Positions 7,993 through 10,000 of a stretch of 10,000 bases of DNA are shown here, piece by piece. Made by a program: the position numbers and the translations under genes. The stretch comes from Actinidia chinensis (lineage: Eukaryota; Streptophyta; Magnoliopsida; Ericales; Actinidiaceae). Location of the stretch: NCBI GenBank assembly GCA_009663005.1, contig VIGQ01001575.1:1-10000 (forward strand), given 5' to 3'. The notes below the pieces were generated by a model. That model did no database searches, was not told the origin of the DNA, and saw only the letters and a list, made by a program, of their open reading frames with translations. Numbering within the stretch: position 1 is the first letter of the stretch; every line of letters begins with the position of its first letter.

Positions 7993-9027
7993 AACCCAGC
8001 CCGAGCTGTTCATTGGAATCCGCGATCGTATATATCTGTAATTGTCTCCTTTTATAATAATCAGAGTTTCTTTTTTACAATATCTAAAATAAATTAATAC
8101 AAAAAAAATGATTAACTCAAGTCCTTTCTTCTCCCGACACTCTCATACTAACCCGGACTCCCTCGTCCGCCTAAAAAATAAATTAAGTAGGGAGTATATA
8201 ATATAATTGGAATATGCTCAACGAATCACTAATTCATCAAAGATCTCATAAACCCGGTCTTTCTTGGTACGCGACTATGCTGGCCTCGCCCACCTCACCT
8301 AGCCTTTCTTTTCTAGCTATACCCGGTATCAGGGTTATTTGAAGTCACCCCCGTCCGTACCATTAAATACATGGCACTTCAGGCACTCAAATTTTCCAAA
8401 ATGATTTTCAACATGTCATGAATTTGCATAAACCTCATGGATGTCAACAGATAGCACACTTGCTCAATGGAATCCAAATTCAGATATTTAAGAAATAACT
8501 CCGGAGTTTTAGAAAGATATTGTAGAACTCCGCTTATCTCAAAAATTGAATTGACACCATTTGATATGTTGATCTATAAACCCATAAATAACACTCAAAT
8601 TTACCTGGATAGGTATCATTCGCGTTGATTCTAAAATTCTAACTCTTTATTTTTTCCAATTCCCTCTCCGGGTCTTTTGTTCTCCCCAAGGCTCGGGGTT
8701 TGTTGTTTCCCGTTGTTGTCTATTCTTCTTTTCTTCTTCTATTTCTCTTCTCGACTAAGTATTAAAGTAGACAAAAGGATAGTGTTGGCTGATTGGGAAG
8801 GTGATTCAGATGGAAAAGGCCACTGTTGGCATGGACTAAGCCAAAGATTCTTGTTGTCCAAATTATATTTTTTAGCCCCTTCTCAATGAATATTAGATCA
8901 TTATATTATCAATATCCTCTTTTTTAATTATTCAAAAGTTTATGAAATCTTTATATTTTTAACCCCAAAATTATTATTTTTGCAATATTAAAGTACAAAT
9001 TAATTTAAAGGTCGACGGGATAGTACA
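7993..9027 (-). mobile_element. Reverse-strand Ty3/gypsy LTR remnant, Tekay-like
   Basis: On the reverse strand the segment starts TGTACTATCCCGTCGACC at 9027, close to the TGTAAyaCCCCG start of chromovirus LTRs. It then has an AT-rich U3, a purine-rich leader (reverse complement of 8719-8755) and, further on, an ACCCTGATACCGGGTATAG phrase (8317-8335) and GGACGAGGGAGTCCGG (8155-8170). It ends with CAGCTCGGGCTGGG before 7993. This order matches the 685-2946 LTR and what I remember of Tekay-type LTRs. The 3' end lacks a clean CA and abuts the copia LTR start, so a few terminal bases may be missing. No polypurine tract lies beyond 9027. A 70-codon forward frame at 8677-8889 is antisense to the leader and U3 and is not called. 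Confidence 0.52.
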
Positions 9028-9728
9028 GTATCTACATCTTATTTCTCGTTTTTTCTATTGATGGTCATCTTCTCTGACTGTGAAAATGTTAGAGGTTAGT
9101 CGAATCGATCACTCTATTCCTTTATGTATCTAGAACTAGTTTCTCGTTTCTTCAACCATTAGACTTAAAATTTGGATTCTTTTGCTTACTCATAAGTAAA
9201 TCATGTGAAGAATATCAAACTTATAGATTCAGAAAAATTTTTCCAGAATATCTGACGATGATCTAGAGTCTTAGATGAATTATATCTACCAAGCATTCAA
9301 ATGCACAACTATGTCAATTGAACAGTGAGGGTAAAGATAACTTGATTTAAAATTCTTTCAGCTTAAAACAATATCTTGTTGTGTATACTAATGAGAACGT
9401 GTAGTTTTAGAAAAGGAAAATAACTTTTATCTAAAATTTCTGATTAAAGTTTAAGAAATCTTATTCTTTTTATAAAACACAAGTAGGCTGGTAAAATCTT
9501 GTAGTTGATTCTCAACGTCACAGGATATTTTACTTTCCTTCTTAGAAATAATGAATAAATATAATGTATTTAATCTAAGAATGAGTGTTTGATAAAACAA
9601 ACTTGCTCCCATATTTTCTGAATTATTCAAAATTGTAACAAAGTATAGTACAATGTCATATCTCATTAAGAGATTTTCAGTAATCATATTACTAACTCAA
9701 TTAGTATTTATAGAAAGTGATGGGCTAT
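9028..9728. other. AT-rich DNA without recognisable gene
   Basis: The longest frame is 78 codons on the reverse strand (9451-9687), rich in Leu, Ile, Asn and Lys, with no recognised domain or homologue that I know. Just before the LTR start at 9729 there is AAGTGATGGGCTATTG (9714-9729), which could be a degraded copia polypurine tract of the AAGTGGGAGATTG type. If so, this stretch would be the decayed 3' interior of that element, but no reverse transcriptase or RNase H motif can be read. Confidence 0.4.
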
Positions 9729-10000
9729 TGTGGGGAATTGTTGAAAATATTTGGTGTACACCACTTTGAGTCAAATTTAAGGTGGAACTCACATACCTTT
9801 TTAGTGGGTCCAAGTTGCTTGTATTTATCCTCCAATAAGGAGATGAAGAAACAAGTATTATTTGCTCAAATCTATGAAGGTTTGATAAATAATGGCTTCC
9901 AAAATAAGTACAATAGTTTTGGATATTGGGTAAAAACTAAAAGTTCGGTCCCACAGTGATTTTTATAAAAAAAAAGTGTAGGTTTATAAAGCCTAAGTTG
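9729..10000 (+). mobile_element. Forward Ty1/copia-type LTR (copy 2), cut by window end
   Basis: It begins TGTGGGGAATTGTTGAA and aligns with 6047-6323 to the last base of the window. It contains TTTATAAA at 9983-9990, matching the TATA-like box of copy 1. The start is better preserved here than in copy 1. An 80-codon forward frame (9717-9959) crosses the LTR start and is accidental. Whether this is the 3' LTR of an element begun at 6047 or an independent insertion cannot be decided from this window. Confidence 0.62.
9983..9990 (+). promoter_or_regulatory. TATA box of copia LTR copy 2
   Basis: TTTATAAA is followed by GCCTAAGTTG, the same context as in copy 1. It lies about 255 bp from the LTR start, the usual U3 position. 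The transcription start would fall just outside the window. Confidence 0.5.

Noticed and set aside
8677..8889. 70-codon forward frame with a hydrophobic N-terminus resembling a signal peptide
   Set aside because: The hydrophobic stretch is the translation of a pyrimidine-rich block (TTCTTC repeats) that is the antisense of an LTR leader.

Overview
This looks like an intergenic, retrotransposon-rich stretch of a flowering-plant nuclear genome. It is AT-rich throughout, has no open frame longer than about 100 codons on either strand, and has no operons, bacterial ribosome-binding sites, rRNA, tRNA or CRISPR. What can be recognised is a run of long terminal repeats (LTRs) of plant Ty3/gypsy and Ty1/copia elements: TG...CA ends, internal TATA boxes, purine- or pyrimidine-rich leaders and remembered family phrases. 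No gag, protease, integrase or reverse transcriptase could be read. No functional protein-coding gene is called. Family names come from recall of plant LTR sequences, not from a database search.

Layout: 1-684 is AT-rich DNA of unknown origin. 685-2946 is a long forward LTR of Tekay/Del chromovirus type (TGTAATACCCCG... to ...GGGTCGTGACA) with a TATA box at 981. 2947-4016 is unclassified repeat-like DNA. About 4017-5873 is a reverse-strand LTR of Athila/Tat type with a reverse-strand TATA box at 4943. 5874-6046 is a short linker. About 6047-6934 is a forward copia-type LTR. About 6935-7992 is a reverse-strand copia-type LTR of a different family (TATA at 7573). About 7993-9027 is a reverse-strand gypsy LTR resembling the Tekay/Del type. 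9028-9728 is unclassified AT-rich DNA. 9729-10000 is the start of a second forward LTR of the 6047 family and runs off the window.

The parts do not form a gene system. They record successive retrotransposon insertions, loss of the internal regions (probably by LTR-LTR recombination and deletion) and decay. Local structures worth noting are a 33-nt alternating purine-pyrimidine tract, a 20-bp near-perfect palindrome and a 51-nt homopurine run in the first LTR; a 96-bp tandem duplication and a 9-bp-stem hairpin in the Athila/Tat-type LTR; a canonical G-quadruplex motif in the forward copia LTR; and an exact 18-bp direct repeat in the reverse copia LTR. I found no convincing new biological system.
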